64,000 nucleotides of DNA from Anaerofustis stercorihominis DSM 17244 (GCF_000154825.1 NZ_DS560019.1:744001-808000), one strand, 5' to 3'. Counted from the first letter of the stretch, positions 28,246-37,685 are shown. The notes: a model not told the origin generated them from the sequence alone. Numbers and translations: made by a program.

Positions 28246-29016
28246 ATGATTTTAGTTATTGATGTCGGTAATACTACGACTCAGCTTGGTATTTTTAAAG
28301 ATGATAAGTTAATACACGAATTTAGGTATATTACAAAGCAGGATAGGACCAGTGATGAAATAGGAACACTGATCATTACTTTTTTTGCACATTTTAATAT
28401 CGATATCAAAGATTTTAAGGGTGCAATAATTTCAAGTGTTGTACCTGATGTCAATTATCACCTTGTTAATGCTATAAAGAAATATTTATGTGTGGAGCCT
28501 TTAATGGTTGGAAGCGGAATCAAAACCGGTATCAATGTAAGGACAGATAATCCCAAAGAGGTAGGAGCCGACAGGATCGTAGATGCGGCTGCTGCTTATA
28601 ATTTGTATAAATGCCCGGTTATCGTGGTAAATTTCGGGACAGCAACGAGATATGATTATGTAAACAGAGAAGGTGTATTTTCTTATGCGGTTACTTCTCC
28701 GGGAATTCAAATTTCTGCGGACGCACTTTGGAAAGGTGCCGCAAAACTTCCTAAAATAGAGATAGAAAAACCTAAAAGCATACTTGCAAGCAATACGATA
28801 ACAAGTATGCAGGCAGGACTTGTATATGGATATATCGGTCAAGTAGAATATGTAATAAAGAAAATGAAAGAAGAGTTGAACACAGAAGGCATAAAAGTCG
28901 TTGCCTGCGGCGGATATGGAAAAATAATATATCCGGAAACCGATGTGATTGATGTATTTGATCCATTATTAACATTAAAAGGACTAAAAATTATTTATGA
29001 CAAAAATAAAAAATAA
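28246..29016 (+). CDS. coaX: Type III pantothenate kinase
   Basis: Phosphorylates pantothenate in the first step of coenzyme A synthesis. ASKHA-fold enzyme of 256 residues: the phosphate-1 motif IDVGNTTTQLGIF at ~4-16, GADRIVDAAAAY (~107-118), the NFGTATRYD-like phosphate-2 motif (~131) and the SPGIQISADALW segment (~150). Usually DFGTAT is seen; here the Asp position reads Asn (VNFGTAT), as in some family members. Overlaps dus by 20 bases. Confidence 0.94.
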   Translation: MILVIDVGNTTTQLGIFKDDKLIHEFRYITKQDRTSDEIGTLIITFFAHFNIDIKDFKGAIISSVVPDVNYHLVNAIKKYLCVEPLMVGSGIKTGINVRTDNPKEVGADRIVDAAAAYNLYKCPVIVVNFGTATRYDYVNREGVFSYAVTSPGIQISADALWKGAAKLPKIEIEKPKSILASNTITSMQAGLVYGYIGQVEYVIKKMKEELNTEGIKVVACGGYGKIIYPETDVIDVFDPLLTLKGLKIIYDKNKK

Positions 29017-29986
29017 TTATTTTGAAGACTTACTAAAAATAAATAAAGCTATCTTGGCACCTATGGCAGGGGTAACGACCCTGCCATATAGATTATTTAT
29101 GAGAGAAATGGGATGTAAGATTTTTATAAGTGAAATGGTCAGTGCCAAAGGTCTATATTATAAAAGCAAGAATACTTTTCCTTTAATGGAAACCAATGAG
29201 CTTGAACATAAGGATTCCGTGACGGGTATTCAGATATTTGGAAGTGAGCCCGAAATAATGGGGGAAATCACTGAACGATATATAAATGATACCGCCTTTG
29301 ATTTCATTGACATCAATATGGGATGTCCGATGAAAAAAATAGTAAATAACGGAGATGGTTCCGCTCTATTAAAGGATTTGGATAAAGCAAATAAGGTAGT
29401 CAGAGAAGTAAAGTCAGCTTCAAGTAAACCTGTCAGTGTTAAGGTTAGGCTCGGTTTCAACGAAAATATCATTGAGGATATTATTAAAGCTATCGAAGAC
29501 GGCGGTGCGGATATGATAACCGTTCACGGGAGGACGAGAGAACAGGTTTTTACCGGGGAGGTTGATTATGACGGAATAAAAAAAGCTAAAGAGACAGCAA
29601 GCGTCCCGCTTATTGCAAACGGTGATTTGGATAACTATCTTAAGGCAAAAGAAAAAATGGATTATACCGGTGCTGACGGTGTTATGATAGGCAGAGGTGC
29701 AAATTATGATCCATTTATTTTTTCTCAATTCAATGAGTGTATTTCAGGTAAAAAAGTAAGTGAGTATTCTCTCAGAGATAAAATAGATGCGGCAAGAAAG
29801 CATTTTGAAATACATTTAAAATATTCAAAGGATAAAAAGAAAGTAATTGAATTTAGAAAATACTTATATTGGTATATCAAAGGTATAAAGAACAGCGCTA
29901 AAATCAGGAACAGTATTAACAATGTTAACGAAATAGATCAAGTATATGAAATATTTAATAGAATAGACGATATATTGGAGTTATAG
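28997..29986 (+). CDS. dusB: tRNA-dihydrouridine synthase (DusB-like)
   Basis: FMN flavoenzyme that reduces uridine in tRNA D-loops. 329 residues. ILAPMAGVTTLPYR (~18-31), IQIFGSEPE, DINMGCPMKKIVNNGDGSALL (catalytic Cys near 108), TVHGRTREQ (~179-187), IANGDL and GVMIGRGA match the Dus barrel. It starts inside the end of coaX, a common clostridial gene order. AAAGGGG leads to yicC downstream. Confidence 0.94.
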   Translation: MTKIKNNYFEDLLKINKAILAPMAGVTTLPYRLFMREMGCKIFISEMVSAKGLYYKSKNTFPLMETNELEHKDSVTGIQIFGSEPEIMGEITERYINDTAFDFIDINMGCPMKKIVNNGDGSALLKDLDKANKVVREVKSASSKPVSVKVRLGFNENIIEDIIKAIEDGGADMITVHGRTREQVFTGEVDYDGIKKAKETASVPLIANGDLDNYLKAKEKMDYTGADGVMIGRGANYDPFIFSQFNECISGKKVSEYSLRDKIDAARKHFEIHLKYSKDKKKVIEFRKYLYWYIKGIKNSAKIRNSINNVNEIDQVYEIFNRIDDILEL

Positions 29987-30002
29987 AAAAGGGGAAAGTA
30001 TT

Positions 30003-30878
30003 ATGAAAAGCATGACAGGTTTCGGAAGAGGAGAATACAGAAGCGAAGCTTTGGTAATAGATGTTGAGATTAAAACCATAAATCACAGATATAGAGATTT
30101 TAATATAAGATTACCCAGGAAATATTCTGCTTTTGAAGAAAAAGTAAGAAATCTTATAAGCAAGAAAGTAAACAGAGGAAGAATTGATGTCTTTATTAAG
30201 ACAGAAAAGTTCGGAAGTGAAGATGTTTCTTTGGTTTATGATGAAAACCTTGCTAAAGAGTATTATGATATTTTAAATAAAATCGGATGTAATTTTTCCG
30301 ATATTAAAAACGATATTACAATTACTACCATAGCAAGATATCCCGAAGTTATAAAAACGGAAGAAGCTGAAATTGATTTGGAAGAACAATGGAAGTATTT
30401 TGAGGAAGCAATAAATGAGGCTGTAGATACCTTGGTTGAAAGCAGGAGACTTGAAGGCGAAGCCCTTAAGCTGGATTTCATAAAAAGGATAGATATTGTT
30501 GGCTCTGAGACTGAAAAAATCTCTGAATTGGCTCATGATATACCGGTGAATTATGCCAAGGAGCTCAATGATAATATAGAAAAATATAAAGTCGGAGTAA
30601 TCGATTCCGACAGATTAGCAACCGAAATTGCTTTATATGCAGAAAAAGTAAATATAACCGAAGAATTGGTAAGATTAGATAATCATCTTAAATCCTTCTT
30701 AACTATAATAGAAAAGAAAGAACCTATAGGAAGAAAACTGGATTTCTTGCTTCAGGAAATAAACAGGGAAGCGAATACAATAGCTTCAAAATCAAACAGT
30801 TTTGAAATTAGTTCATCCGTAGTTGAAATAAAAAGCGAACTTGAAAAGATAAGAGAACAAATTCAAAATATCGAATAA
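30003..30878 (+). CDS. YicC family endoribonuclease
   Basis: 291 residues, the usual length for YicC/YloC proteins, RNases of Mn-dependent type implicated in mRNA and sRNA turnover. MKSMTGFGRGE at the N terminus and the C-terminal EPIGRKLDFLLQEINREANTIASKS (about 243-267) are the family fingerprints. AAAGGGGAAAG precedes the start. Together with gmk two genes downstream it preserves the typical yicC-gmk neighbourhood. Confidence 0.95.
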   Translation: MKSMTGFGRGEYRSEALVIDVEIKTINHRYRDFNIRLPRKYSAFEEKVRNLISKKVNRGRIDVFIKTEKFGSEDVSLVYDENLAKEYYDILNKIGCNFSDIKNDITITTIARYPEVIKTEEAEIDLEEQWKYFEEAINEAVDTLVESRRLEGEALKLDFIKRIDIVGSETEKISELAHDIPVNYAKELNDNIEKYKVGVIDSDRLATEIALYAEKVNITEELVRLDNHLKSFLTIIEKKEPIGRKLDFLLQEINREANTIASKSNSFEISSSVVEIKSELEKIREQIQNIE

Positions 30879-30880
30879 TA

Positions 30881-31366
30881 ATGAAGTATGAAATAAGGTT
30901 AATAGATAAACCGGATATACATATATTGGAAAAATTTCTATATAATACTATTTATATCCCCGACGGCAGTACACCCTTAGATAAGAGTATAATATATAAT
31001 AAAGAAATTTATAATTATATTGAAGGAGTGGGAAAAGACGATGATATTGTTTTAGGATGTGAATATAATAATAAAATCGTTGCTTTATCTTGGAGCAGGA
31101 TATTGAATGGGGAAGTAAAGGGCTATGGGAATATTGATGATAAGACTCCGGAGATTGCTATTTCTGTTTTAAAAGGATACAGAAATAAAGGTATGGGTAC
31201 TTCTTTACTTAAAGAACACCTTAAAGTACTTAAAAATAATAATTATAAAAGAGTTTCTTTAAGTGTAAACAAAGAAAATTATGCTCTTGATTTGTATAAA
31301 AAGCTGGGATTTGATATAATAAAAGAAAATAATGAAGATTATATTATGGTATTAAATTTTAAATAA
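30881..31366 (+). CDS. GNAT family N-acetyltransferase
   Basis: 161 residues. The acetyl-CoA loop GYRNKGMGTSLLKEHL is at ~104-119 and the C-terminal NYALDLYKKLGFDII is at ~135-149, both typical of GNAT. It lies two bases after yicC and 12 before gmk, so it has been inserted into a housekeeping pair. Substrate unknown. Confidence 0.88.
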   Translation: MKYEIRLIDKPDIHILEKFLYNTIYIPDGSTPLDKSIIYNKEIYNYIEGVGKDDDIVLGCEYNNKIVALSWSRILNGEVKGYGNIDDKTPEIAISVLKGYRNKGMGTSLLKEHLKVLKNNNYKRVSLSVNKENYALDLYKKLGFDIIKENNEDYIMVLNFK

Positions 31367-31378
31367 TAGGAGATATTG

Positions 31379-31927
31379 ATGAGGGGAAAATTATTTGTTA
31401 TTTCGGGACCTTCGGGGAGCGGCAAAAGTACTATTTGTAAAGAACTTGAGAAAGAAGAAAATATAAAAATATCGATTTCCGCAACAACCAGACCTATGAG
31501 GAAAGGTGAAGAAGAAGGCGTTAATTATTATTTTTTGAGCAATGAAGAATTCCAAAAGAGAATAAAGAAGAAAGCTTTTTATGAGTTTGCAAGCGTATTT
31601 AATCATTACTACGGTACACTTAAAGAAAAAGTTGATGAAATGCTTGACGGTGGATATAATGTAATTCTTGAAATAGATGTTCAGGGTGCTATGCAAATAA
31701 AAAGACAAAACGATAAGGCGATATTAATATTTATAATGCCTCCGAGTGAAGAGGAACTCATCGAAAGACTTACAAACAGGAAAACCGAAAGCGACGAACA
31801 GTTGAAACTTAGAATTGCGACGGCTAAAGAAGAGATATTATTTAAAAATAAATATGATTACATAGTAGTAAATGATGATATAAATAGAGCCGCAAATGAA
31901 ATTAAAGATATCATAAACAATAATTAA
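31379..31927 (+). CDS. gmk: Guanylate kinase
   Basis: Phosphorylates GMP to GDP. 182 residues from ATG 31379 (AGGAG upstream). The P-loop ISGPSGSGKST is at ~8-18, the GMP-binding segment SATTRPMRKGEEEGVNYYF is at ~35-53, and the lid has ERLTNRKTES. Last gene of the operon, closed by a terminator. The rpoZ gene that often follows is absent here. Confidence 0.97.
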   Translation: MRGKLFVISGPSGSGKSTICKELEKEENIKISISATTRPMRKGEEEGVNYYFLSNEEFQKRIKKKAFYEFASVFNHYYGTLKEKVDEMLDGGYNVILEIDVQGAMQIKRQNDKAILIFIMPPSEEELIERLTNRKTESDEQLKLRIATAKEEILFKNKYDYIVVNDDINRAANEIKDIINNN

Positions 31928-31954
31928 ACTGATTTATTTTAAATCAGTTTTTTC
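31926..31954 (+). terminator. Intrinsic terminator after gmk
   Basis: Stem AAACTGATTT / AAATCAGTTT, loop ATTTT, T tract. Confidence 0.85.
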
Positions 31955-32024
31955 TTTATATAATTATATTTGTGCTTTATAATTTTTTTATGATATATTA
32001 TAAATATATTTAGGGAGGTAAAAA

Positions 32025-32693
32025 ATGAAATATAAAATAAGCCCATCTCTTATGTGTATGGACCTACTTAATATAGAAAGTCAAATAAAAACTCTTAATC
32101 CATATGTATATTCTTATCATGTTGATATAATTGACGGAGTATATTTTAAAAACTTTTCTTTCACACCTCCTTTTATGAAGGCTGTAAGAAAAGTAACTTC
32201 CGCAAAATTAGATGCTCATGTTATGCTCGTTGATCCTTTTTACTATTTGGAAGAAATGGTCGACTGCGGTGCGGACTGTGTAAGTATTCATTCTGAAAAA
32301 CTTATTAATGAAGCATTTAGAACTAGTAAGTTTTTACATGCAAGAAACAAAGAATTCGGTGTGGTACTGAGTCCGGAAGTATGCGCGGAAACTTTATTGC
32401 CTTATATATCCGAAGTAGATAAAATCACTGTAATGACGGAAGAACCGGGGTTTGCGGGCGGTGATTTTATACCCGGAACTTTAGACAAAATAAATCAACT
32501 AGTTAAAATCAGAGAAGAAAAAGATTTGCATTTTTTAATAGAAGTTGATGGGGTAGTAAATAAAGAGCATTTTAAGGAATATAAAGAAGCCGGGGTAGAT
32601 ATTTATATTGTCGGAAATAGGGGATTATTCAGTCTCCATGAAGATTTGGATACTGCGGTAAAAATGACTTTAAAACAAATTGAAGAAGCGTAA
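32025..32693 (+). CDS. Ribulose-phosphate 3-epimerase family, allulose-6-phosphate 3-epimerase-like
   Basis: TIM-barrel sugar-phosphate epimerase, 222 residues. ISPSLMCMDLL at the N terminus and DKITVMTEEPGFAGGDFIPGTLDK (~130-153) match AlsE more closely than Rpe, which has SGFGGQ at that place. The metal/acid-base pairs VDIIDG (~35-40) and IEVDG (~173-177) and the phosphate loop VGNRGLF (~191-197) are all present. GGGAGG precedes the start. Stands alone. The substrate, D-allulose-6-phosphate versus ribulose-5-phosphate, is unproven. Confidence 0.84.
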   Translation: MKYKISPSLMCMDLLNIESQIKTLNPYVYSYHVDIIDGVYFKNFSFTPPFMKAVRKVTSAKLDAHVMLVDPFYYLEEMVDCGADCVSIHSEKLINEAFRTSKFLHARNKEFGVVLSPEVCAETLLPYISEVDKITVMTEEPGFAGGDFIPGTLDKINQLVKIREEKDLHFLIEVDGVVNKEHFKEYKEAGVDIYIVGNRGLFSLHEDLDTAVKMTLKQIEEA

Positions 32694-32695
32694 AT

Positions 32696-32726
32696 AAAAA
32701 GACTTCAATTATGAAGTCTTTTTTTA
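32696..32726. terminator. Bidirectional intrinsic terminator
   Basis: 12-bp stem AAAAAGACTTCA / TGAAGTCTTTTT with loop ATTA. Confidence 0.85.
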
Positions 32727-32741
32727 TTATTTATTGAAGTG

Positions 32742-33689
32742 TTATCTGTTTATAATGTAAATCATGTAAATCAAATACATTAAAATCATTACAAATCCTT
32801 CTTTTTTACTTATTTTATCTTTAGATATACAGAAGAAATAAGTGATTATACTTACTATGCAAAGTATAATTAAATCAAATACAGATTCCATTGAAACTGC
32901 TATCGGATGAATGAATGATGCCATACCTAAAATCAACAATATATTAAAGATATTTGACCCTATTATATTTCCAAGAGCCATATCACTGTCACCTTTTCTT
33001 GCGGCAACAATACTCGTAACCAGCTCCGGAAGGCTTGTCCCAAGAGCTATTATGGTTAGCCCTATCAAATTTGCGCTTAAACCTAAACTGGACGCTATTG
33101 AAGAAGCAGAGTCAACAACTGCGTCTCCTCCGTATATTACACCTAAAAGTCCCAGTAGTATATATAATATACTTTTTGTAGGTGAAAGAACTATAAAATC
33201 TTCATCTAATTCTTCTCTGTTTTTAATAGCAGAAACGACCATATATATAATAAATAGTACAAATAATACTAATAGGATAAGACCTTCAAGTCTTCCGAGA
33301 GTAATATTATTATTTCCAAATATAAAATCGGAAATGAAAAACAGTAATAGTATACTTATTATAATCGAAAATGGATATTCTCTTTTAATAATACTTTTTT
33401 TAACTATTATTGGTGTAATGACCGCGCATACTCCGCCTACGATTAAAAGATTAAATATATTTGAACCTACCACATTTGCTATAGCGATCGCATTTTGTCC
33501 TTTGAGGGCTGCGGAAATACTGACAGCTGCTTCCGGTGCGCTTGTTCCCATTGCGACTATAGTAAGTCCGATAATGATTGTAGGTACTTTTAATAGTTTT
33601 GCTACCGAACTGGAGCCTTCCACAAATAAGTCTGCTCCTTTTATAAGAAGTATAAATCCTATTATAAGAAATATTATGTCTCTGATCAT
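32742..33689 (-). CDS. Calcium/sodium antiporter (CaCA superfamily, YrbG-like)
   Basis: Cation exchanger of 315 residues with ten hydrophobic helices in two inverted halves. The alpha-repeat motifs AMGTSAPEAAVSISAA (~46-61) and ALGTSLPELVTSIVAA (~210-225) carry the ion-binding Glu residues, and each is followed by NVVGSNIFN / NIIGSNIFN. The start at 33689 is preferred because AAGGAG lies immediately upstream; the earlier Met is before that site. Confidence 0.92.
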   Translation of the reverse strand: MIRDIIFLIIGFILLIKGADLFVEGSSSVAKLLKVPTIIIGLTIVAMGTSAPEAAVSISAALKGQNAIAIANVVGSNIFNLLIVGGVCAVITPIIVKKSIIKREYPFSIIISILLLFFISDFIFGNNNITLGRLEGLILLVLFVLFIIYMVVSAIKNREELDEDFIVLSPTKSILYILLGLLGVIYGGDAVVDSASSIASSLGLSANLIGLTIIALGTSLPELVTSIVAARKGDSDMALGNIIGSNIFNILLILGMASFIHPIAVSMESVFDLIILCIVSIITYFFCISKDKISKKEGFVMILMYLIYMIYIINR

Positions 33690-33708
33690 TTTATCTCCTT
33701 TTTGCATT

Positions 33709-33742
33709 AAAAAAACTTATGTTACATACATAAGTCTTTTTT
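33709..33742 (-). terminator. Intrinsic terminator downstream of the nitrogen operon
   Basis: Stem ACTTATG / CATAAGT with a seven-base loop and A/T runs on both sides. It would end leftward transcription from the ANTAR gene before the antiporter. Confidence 0.7.
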
Positions 33743-33804
33743 AATCTACGTATGTTAATTCTTCCTTGAATTAAAAAATATTTTATAATATAAGAGTTGA
33801 TATG

Positions 33805-34374
33805 TCAAGAAATATTGTATTTGACTAAGATTTCTTTAGCTATTTGATATCTGCTTAATCGGCGGTTCATAGCTTCTTTTTCTATATATTTATGTGCTTC
33901 ATTTTCACTTAAGTTCTCATTCTCTATAAGTACTAGTTTAGCCCTGTCCACAATTTTTATTTCTTCAATTTTATTTTTTAGCTTGTCATTTTCTTTTTTT
34001 AAAGAAATAAGTCTGTTCTTTACCGACATTTGCAGTCTGAATGATTGATAAAAAAGAGATTTTATAATAGGTTTTGATATGACCAATACTCCGAAACTTT
34101 CTACATCTGCACTTATTTCTTCGGATACTTCACTTTTAACGATTAATAATGTCCCTATATTTAATCTTGATAGGTCCATACTAAGTTCGGTACCGAATTC
34201 TTCTCTGAGAGGAGTGTTGATTATGGCTATTGATAATTCATTATTTGAGGCATATCTCCTTGCTTTTGATGCGGAAGTCGTGGTAACTATTTGGATATCA
34301 TCGTATTCTTTTAATAATTCACAAAGTGTATCTTTTGATTTTTCATTTGCAGATACTATTAATATTTTATCCAA
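33805..34374 (-). CDS. ANTAR-domain antiterminator with a degenerate receiver
   Basis: 189 residues. An N-terminal receiver-like domain (1-~115) is followed by a coiled coil and a C-terminal ANTAR three-helix RNA-binding domain (~130-185), with DRAKLVLIENENLSENEAHKYI and NRRLSRYQIAKEI. The receiver lacks the acidic pair (SANEKSK) and the phospho-Asp position reads Asn in IAIINTPL, so phosphorylation is unlikely. ANTAR proteins bind small hairpins in leaders to prevent termination. It follows glnA on the same strand, and three nitrogen-gene leaders in the window carry candidate target hairpins. Confidence 0.88.
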   Translation of the reverse strand: MDKILIVSANEKSKDTLCELLKEYDDIQIVTTTSASKARRYASNNELSIAIINTPLREEFGTELSMDLSRLNIGTLLIVKSEVSEEISADVESFGVLVISKPIIKSLFYQSFRLQMSVKNRLISLKKENDKLKNKIEEIKIVDRAKLVLIENENLSENEAHKYIEKEAMNRRLSRYQIAKEILVKYNIS

Positions 34375-34408
34375 ATAATCACCCCCTGTTATAAATATAA
34401 TTTATTAT

Positions 34409-35704
34409 TTAATCCATTAAAAAATACTTTAGTTCTTGTATATCTTCATCTATCTTTAAATCTTTTTTTCTTTTTTCCGTAAAGTTATAAACTAGATTTT
34501 TTCCTAAACATTCTTTTGTAAATGTACTGTTTTCAAATATTTTTAAAGCACTTTTAAAGTTTTGAGGAAGCATATTTACTTCTGCCGGCAAATCTTCTTC
34601 CATAATAGATTTAATATTTGCACTCTTATCTATTTTTTCTTTGTTTTCTATACCTTTTAAACCTGCCAGTAAAATCAAGGCAAATGCAAGATATGGATTG
34701 GCAGTCGGGTCTACCGACCTTAATTTAAATTTTGCTTTATCTTTATTAAATGTAGTGACTTTAATCAATGTATTTGGATTTTTTTCTGACCAAGTAATAT
34801 ATTTAGGTGCATGAAATTCTCCAAATCTTTTATATGAATTCCTTGTCGGGTTTAAAATAGCGGTTATTTCATTTATTCTATTCATTATGCCAGCTATGAA
34901 AGATTTAGCTTCATCTGATTTATGAAGACCTTCAGATAATATATTTTTACCGTCTTTAAATAATAGAAGGCTTACATGGAGTCCGCTGCCATATAGTTCT
35001 TTTAAAGGTTTAGGCATAAATGTCGCATAACCTCCGTTTTTATTTGCTATGGATTTTACGATCCATTTAAATGTAATGAAATCATCTGCTGCCGTCAGCG
35101 GATCCCCATATCTGAATTTGATCCTATGCTGTCCGGGACCTCTTTCATGGTAAGAGCTTATCGGAGTGATTCCCATTTGCTCCAGTGTAAGACAAATTTC
35201 TCTACGTATATTTTCACCTTTATCCAAAGGAGATACATCAAAATATCCTCCTTCGTCATAAGGTATCATAGTAGGATGTCCTTCTTCATCGGTTTCAAAA
35301 ATATAAAATTCACATTCCGCTCCGATTTTTGCTAAATACCCCATATCCTTTGCTTTATTAATTGCTTTTTTTAGAATATATCTTGAATCATTTTCGAATA
35401 ATTCACTTGTGGGATATTTTACATCACAAAAAAATCTTGCAACTCTTCCTTCCGAAGGTCTCCATGGTAAGATAGATAGTGTAGAAGGATCCGGATATAG
35501 TAAAAGATGACTGCTTTTGTCATTTAAAAATCCATCGATTGAAAATCCGTCAAAAGAAATTCCGTTTGCAAAGGCATTTTCAAGTTCATCTGACATTATA
35601 GCTATATTTTTTTGCACCCCGAAAATATCACAGAATGCTAATCTAATGAACTTTATATCGTTTTCTCTGACAAAGTTAATTACTTCCTTTGTTATACTGT
35701 TCAT
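34409..35704 (-). CDS. glnA: Glutamine synthetase type I
   Basis: Condenses glutamate and ammonia to glutamine with ATP. 431 residues, close to the GSI-alpha length. The N-terminal beta-grasp begins KFIRLAFCDIFGVQKNI, then FDGFSIDGF, the metal-binding GAECEFYIF (~126-134), the ATP/His loop GPGQHRIKF (~189-197), and NPTRNSYKRFGEFHAPKYI with RSVDPTANPYLAFALIL (~325-341). The Tyr adenylylation site of GSI-beta is not evident. It is between gltB3 and the ANTAR gene on one transcript. Confidence 0.96.
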   Translation of the reverse strand: MNSITKEVINFVRENDIKFIRLAFCDIFGVQKNIAIMSDELENAFANGISFDGFSIDGFLNDKSSHLLLYPDPSTLSILPWRPSEGRVARFFCDVKYPTSELFENDSRYILKKAINKAKDMGYLAKIGAECEFYIFETDEEGHPTMIPYDEGGYFDVSPLDKGENIRREICLTLEQMGITPISSYHERGPGQHRIKFRYGDPLTAADDFITFKWIVKSIANKNGGYATFMPKPLKELYGSGLHVSLLLFKDGKNILSEGLHKSDEAKSFIAGIMNRINEITAILNPTRNSYKRFGEFHAPKYITWSEKNPNTLIKVTTFNKDKAKFKLRSVDPTANPYLAFALILLAGLKGIENKEKIDKSANIKSIMEEDLPAEVNMLPQNFKSALKIFENSTFTKECLGKNLVYNFTEKRKKDLKIDEDIQELKYFLMD

Positions 35705-35716
35705 ATACTACTCCTT

Positions 35717-36451
35717 CTAATGATTAGTGTATAATTGTTTATAAGGGCTTTTTGTATTAGGTATGATCACATAATACTTGCTTTTTATTATTTTATCATA
35801 ATCTTTGTCAAAGTAAGAACTGAATTTTTTTATATATTCTTTTATTTCATTTATATCTTTAGTGTCCGCTTCTTTAATAATCAATTTATCAGTTTCTATT
35901 TGGGGAGGATTTTCGGTTCTTAAAAATATTTTTCCTCCGTGCATTCCCGTAGCACAAAAATTTCCCAAAGGAATATTCCCTTTTTCATATCCTAATCCAA
36001 GAATTATTATATTTCCTCCCGCTTGATATTCGCCGAGGAACGAACCGGTTTTTCCTCCGATTACTATTGTCGGTTTTTTATCCTTATAAGCTTTCATATG
36101 AATTCCGGCTCTGTAACCGACGTCACCTTTAACATATATAGTTCCGCCTCTCATTGCATATCCCGTAGCATCCCCGCTTGAACCGTGGATTATGATTTCT
36201 CCGTCGTTCATAGTATCACCGGTAGCGTCCTGTGCATTTTCGTTTATGATAATTTTTGCACCGTCCAGGTATGCTCCGACTGCATTTCCGGGAACTCCGT
36301 TTATTGTAAGATTAGTTTTTGATAGTGCAGAGCCGATAAATCGTTGTCCCATTACTTCCTTTATGTTAATATCCCTGTCTTTTATGGCACATGCTTTTAT
36401 TTCCAAATTTATTTCTCTATGTTCAAGTCCTTTTGCGTTTATTTCCATCAT
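35717..36451 (-). CDS. Glutamate synthase GXGXG domain subunit (GltB3)
   Basis: 244 residues. A right-handed beta-helix built of repeats such as GNAVGAYLDGAKI, GDATGYAMRGG, GDVGYRAGIHM, GGKTGSFLGEYQAGG corresponds to the C-terminal structural domain of the GltB large chain, here a separate protein as in archaea and many Clostridia. A ~70-residue C-terminal extension follows. It overlaps the oxidoreductase gene by four bases (ATGA). It works with the amidotransferase and FMN-synthase subunits encoded upstream. Confidence 0.92.
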   Translation of the reverse strand: MMEINAKGLEHREINLEIKACAIKDRDINIKEVMGQRFIGSALSKTNLTINGVPGNAVGAYLDGAKIIINENAQDATGDTMNDGEIIIHGSSGDATGYAMRGGTIYVKGDVGYRAGIHMKAYKDKKPTIVIGGKTGSFLGEYQAGGNIIILGLGYEKGNIPLGNFCATGMHGGKIFLRTENPPQIETDKLIIKEADTKDINEIKEYIKKFSSYFDKDYDKIIKSKYYVIIPNTKSPYKQLYTNH

Positions 36452-37683
36452 AACTTTTTCCCTCCCAGAGTAGTCCCTCTGTATTCTTTGGAAAAGGCAA
36501 TAAGCCCGGGATTATCTCTAATTAAATCAAAATCTATATCATTTAATTTTACTTTTTCCCTTATTAAATATGTATAAATTCCGGATTTATTTACATCTCC
36601 AATAATAATATATCCTTTTAAAAGTCCGTCCTTGTATATAAGTTTTTTATAATAGTTATTCTTTTCAATAATATATTCTTCTCCGTCATAATTTCCTGCC
36701 GTTACCATATGAAGTCCGAACAATCCGAGTGAGTTCATTGGCATTGCGTTATTGTATGACTTTTTCCCTCCTGCCATATTTATCCCTGCGGTTTCCCCTT
36801 TAAAGTAAGCATTTGGAAGTAACGCTAGAATAATATTTTGTTCTCCGGTTATATCATAGCTCTCGGTGCAGTCTCCCGCAGCATAAATGTCTTTTATTGT
36901 TGTCATTCCTTTTTTATCTGTTATAATGCCCCTGTTGACTTCTGCTCCTATTTCTTTTGCCAATGATATATTCGGTCTTACTCCCACTGCCACTACAAAA
37001 ACATCAAAATCAATTACAGTATTATCTTTTAGTGTCGCCTGATGTTCATTTATACCGGTTATGCTATTGTTTAAAACAAATTTAACGCCTTGTTTTTCTA
37101 TATGTTTTTGAACGATTTTACATCCTTTATTATCTAGTATGCTCGGAAGAATCCTACCCGCAAGATCCACTACTGTTACGCTTTTTACTTTATCATTTAC
37201 CGCTTCGGCACATTTGAGCCCTATAAGCCCTGCTCCCAAAATCAATACTTTGCTGTCTTTATTTATTGCTTTTTGTAAACTTAGTGCATCATCAAGGGAC
37301 ATAAAAGTAAATTTATTTATTACTTTTTCTTCTCCTTCAATGTGAGGGATAAAAGGAGAAGAGCCTGTTGCAATCATTAATTTTTCATAAGGGATACTTT
37401 CATTATTACTAAGGGATATGTATTTGTCTTGATGATTGATTTTTAAAGCCCTGACTCCTTTTATCACACTGACATTGTTTTTATTATAAAAATCATCATC
37501 TCTATATCTCATATTCTTTAAGTCTGTTTTACCTTGAACTAGGTAAGAAATTAAAGGGCGAGAATAGATAAAATGATTTTCATCACTGATAAGTGTTATT
37601 TCACCGTCTTTATCTATACTTCTTATTCCTTCTATTGTTCCTATAGCAGCAATAGAACCTCCTATAATTACATATTTGCTCAT
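36448..37683 (-). CDS. FAD/NAD(P)-dependent oxidoreductase of the glutamate synthase cluster
   Basis: 411 residues with two Rossmann folds. The FAD motif GGSIAAIGTIEGI is at the N terminus, ATGSSPFIPHI near 105, a second dinucleotide motif LGAGLIGLKCAEAV near 150, VGVRPNIS near 232 and the FAD site DIYAAGDCTES near 262. It resembles NirB/NADH-dependent reductase subunits and probably feeds electrons through the neighbouring ferredoxin to the synthase (inference from operon). Four-base overlap with gltB3 and two bases from the ferredoxin gene. Confidence 0.9.
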   Translation of the reverse strand: MSKYVIIGGSIAAIGTIEGIRSIDKDGEITLISDENHFIYSRPLISYLVQGKTDLKNMRYRDDDFYNKNNVSVIKGVRALKINHQDKYISLSNNESIPYEKLMIATGSSPFIPHIEGEEKVINKFTFMSLDDALSLQKAINKDSKVLILGAGLIGLKCAEAVNDKVKSVTVVDLAGRILPSILDNKGCKIVQKHIEKQGVKFVLNNSITGINEHQATLKDNTVIDFDVFVVAVGVRPNISLAKEIGAEVNRGIITDKKGMTTIKDIYAAGDCTESYDITGEQNIILALLPNAYFKGETAGINMAGGKKSYNNAMPMNSLGLFGLHMVTAGNYDGEEYIIEKNNYYKKLIYKDGLLKGYIIIGDVNKSGIYTYLIREKVKLNDIDFDLIRDNPGLIAFSKEYRGTTLGGKKL

Positions 37684-37685
37684 AT

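Noticed and set aside
31930-32024. Riboswitch before the AlsE-like epimerase gene
   Set aside because: The only structure is the gmk terminator; the rest is a plain AT-rich promoter region.
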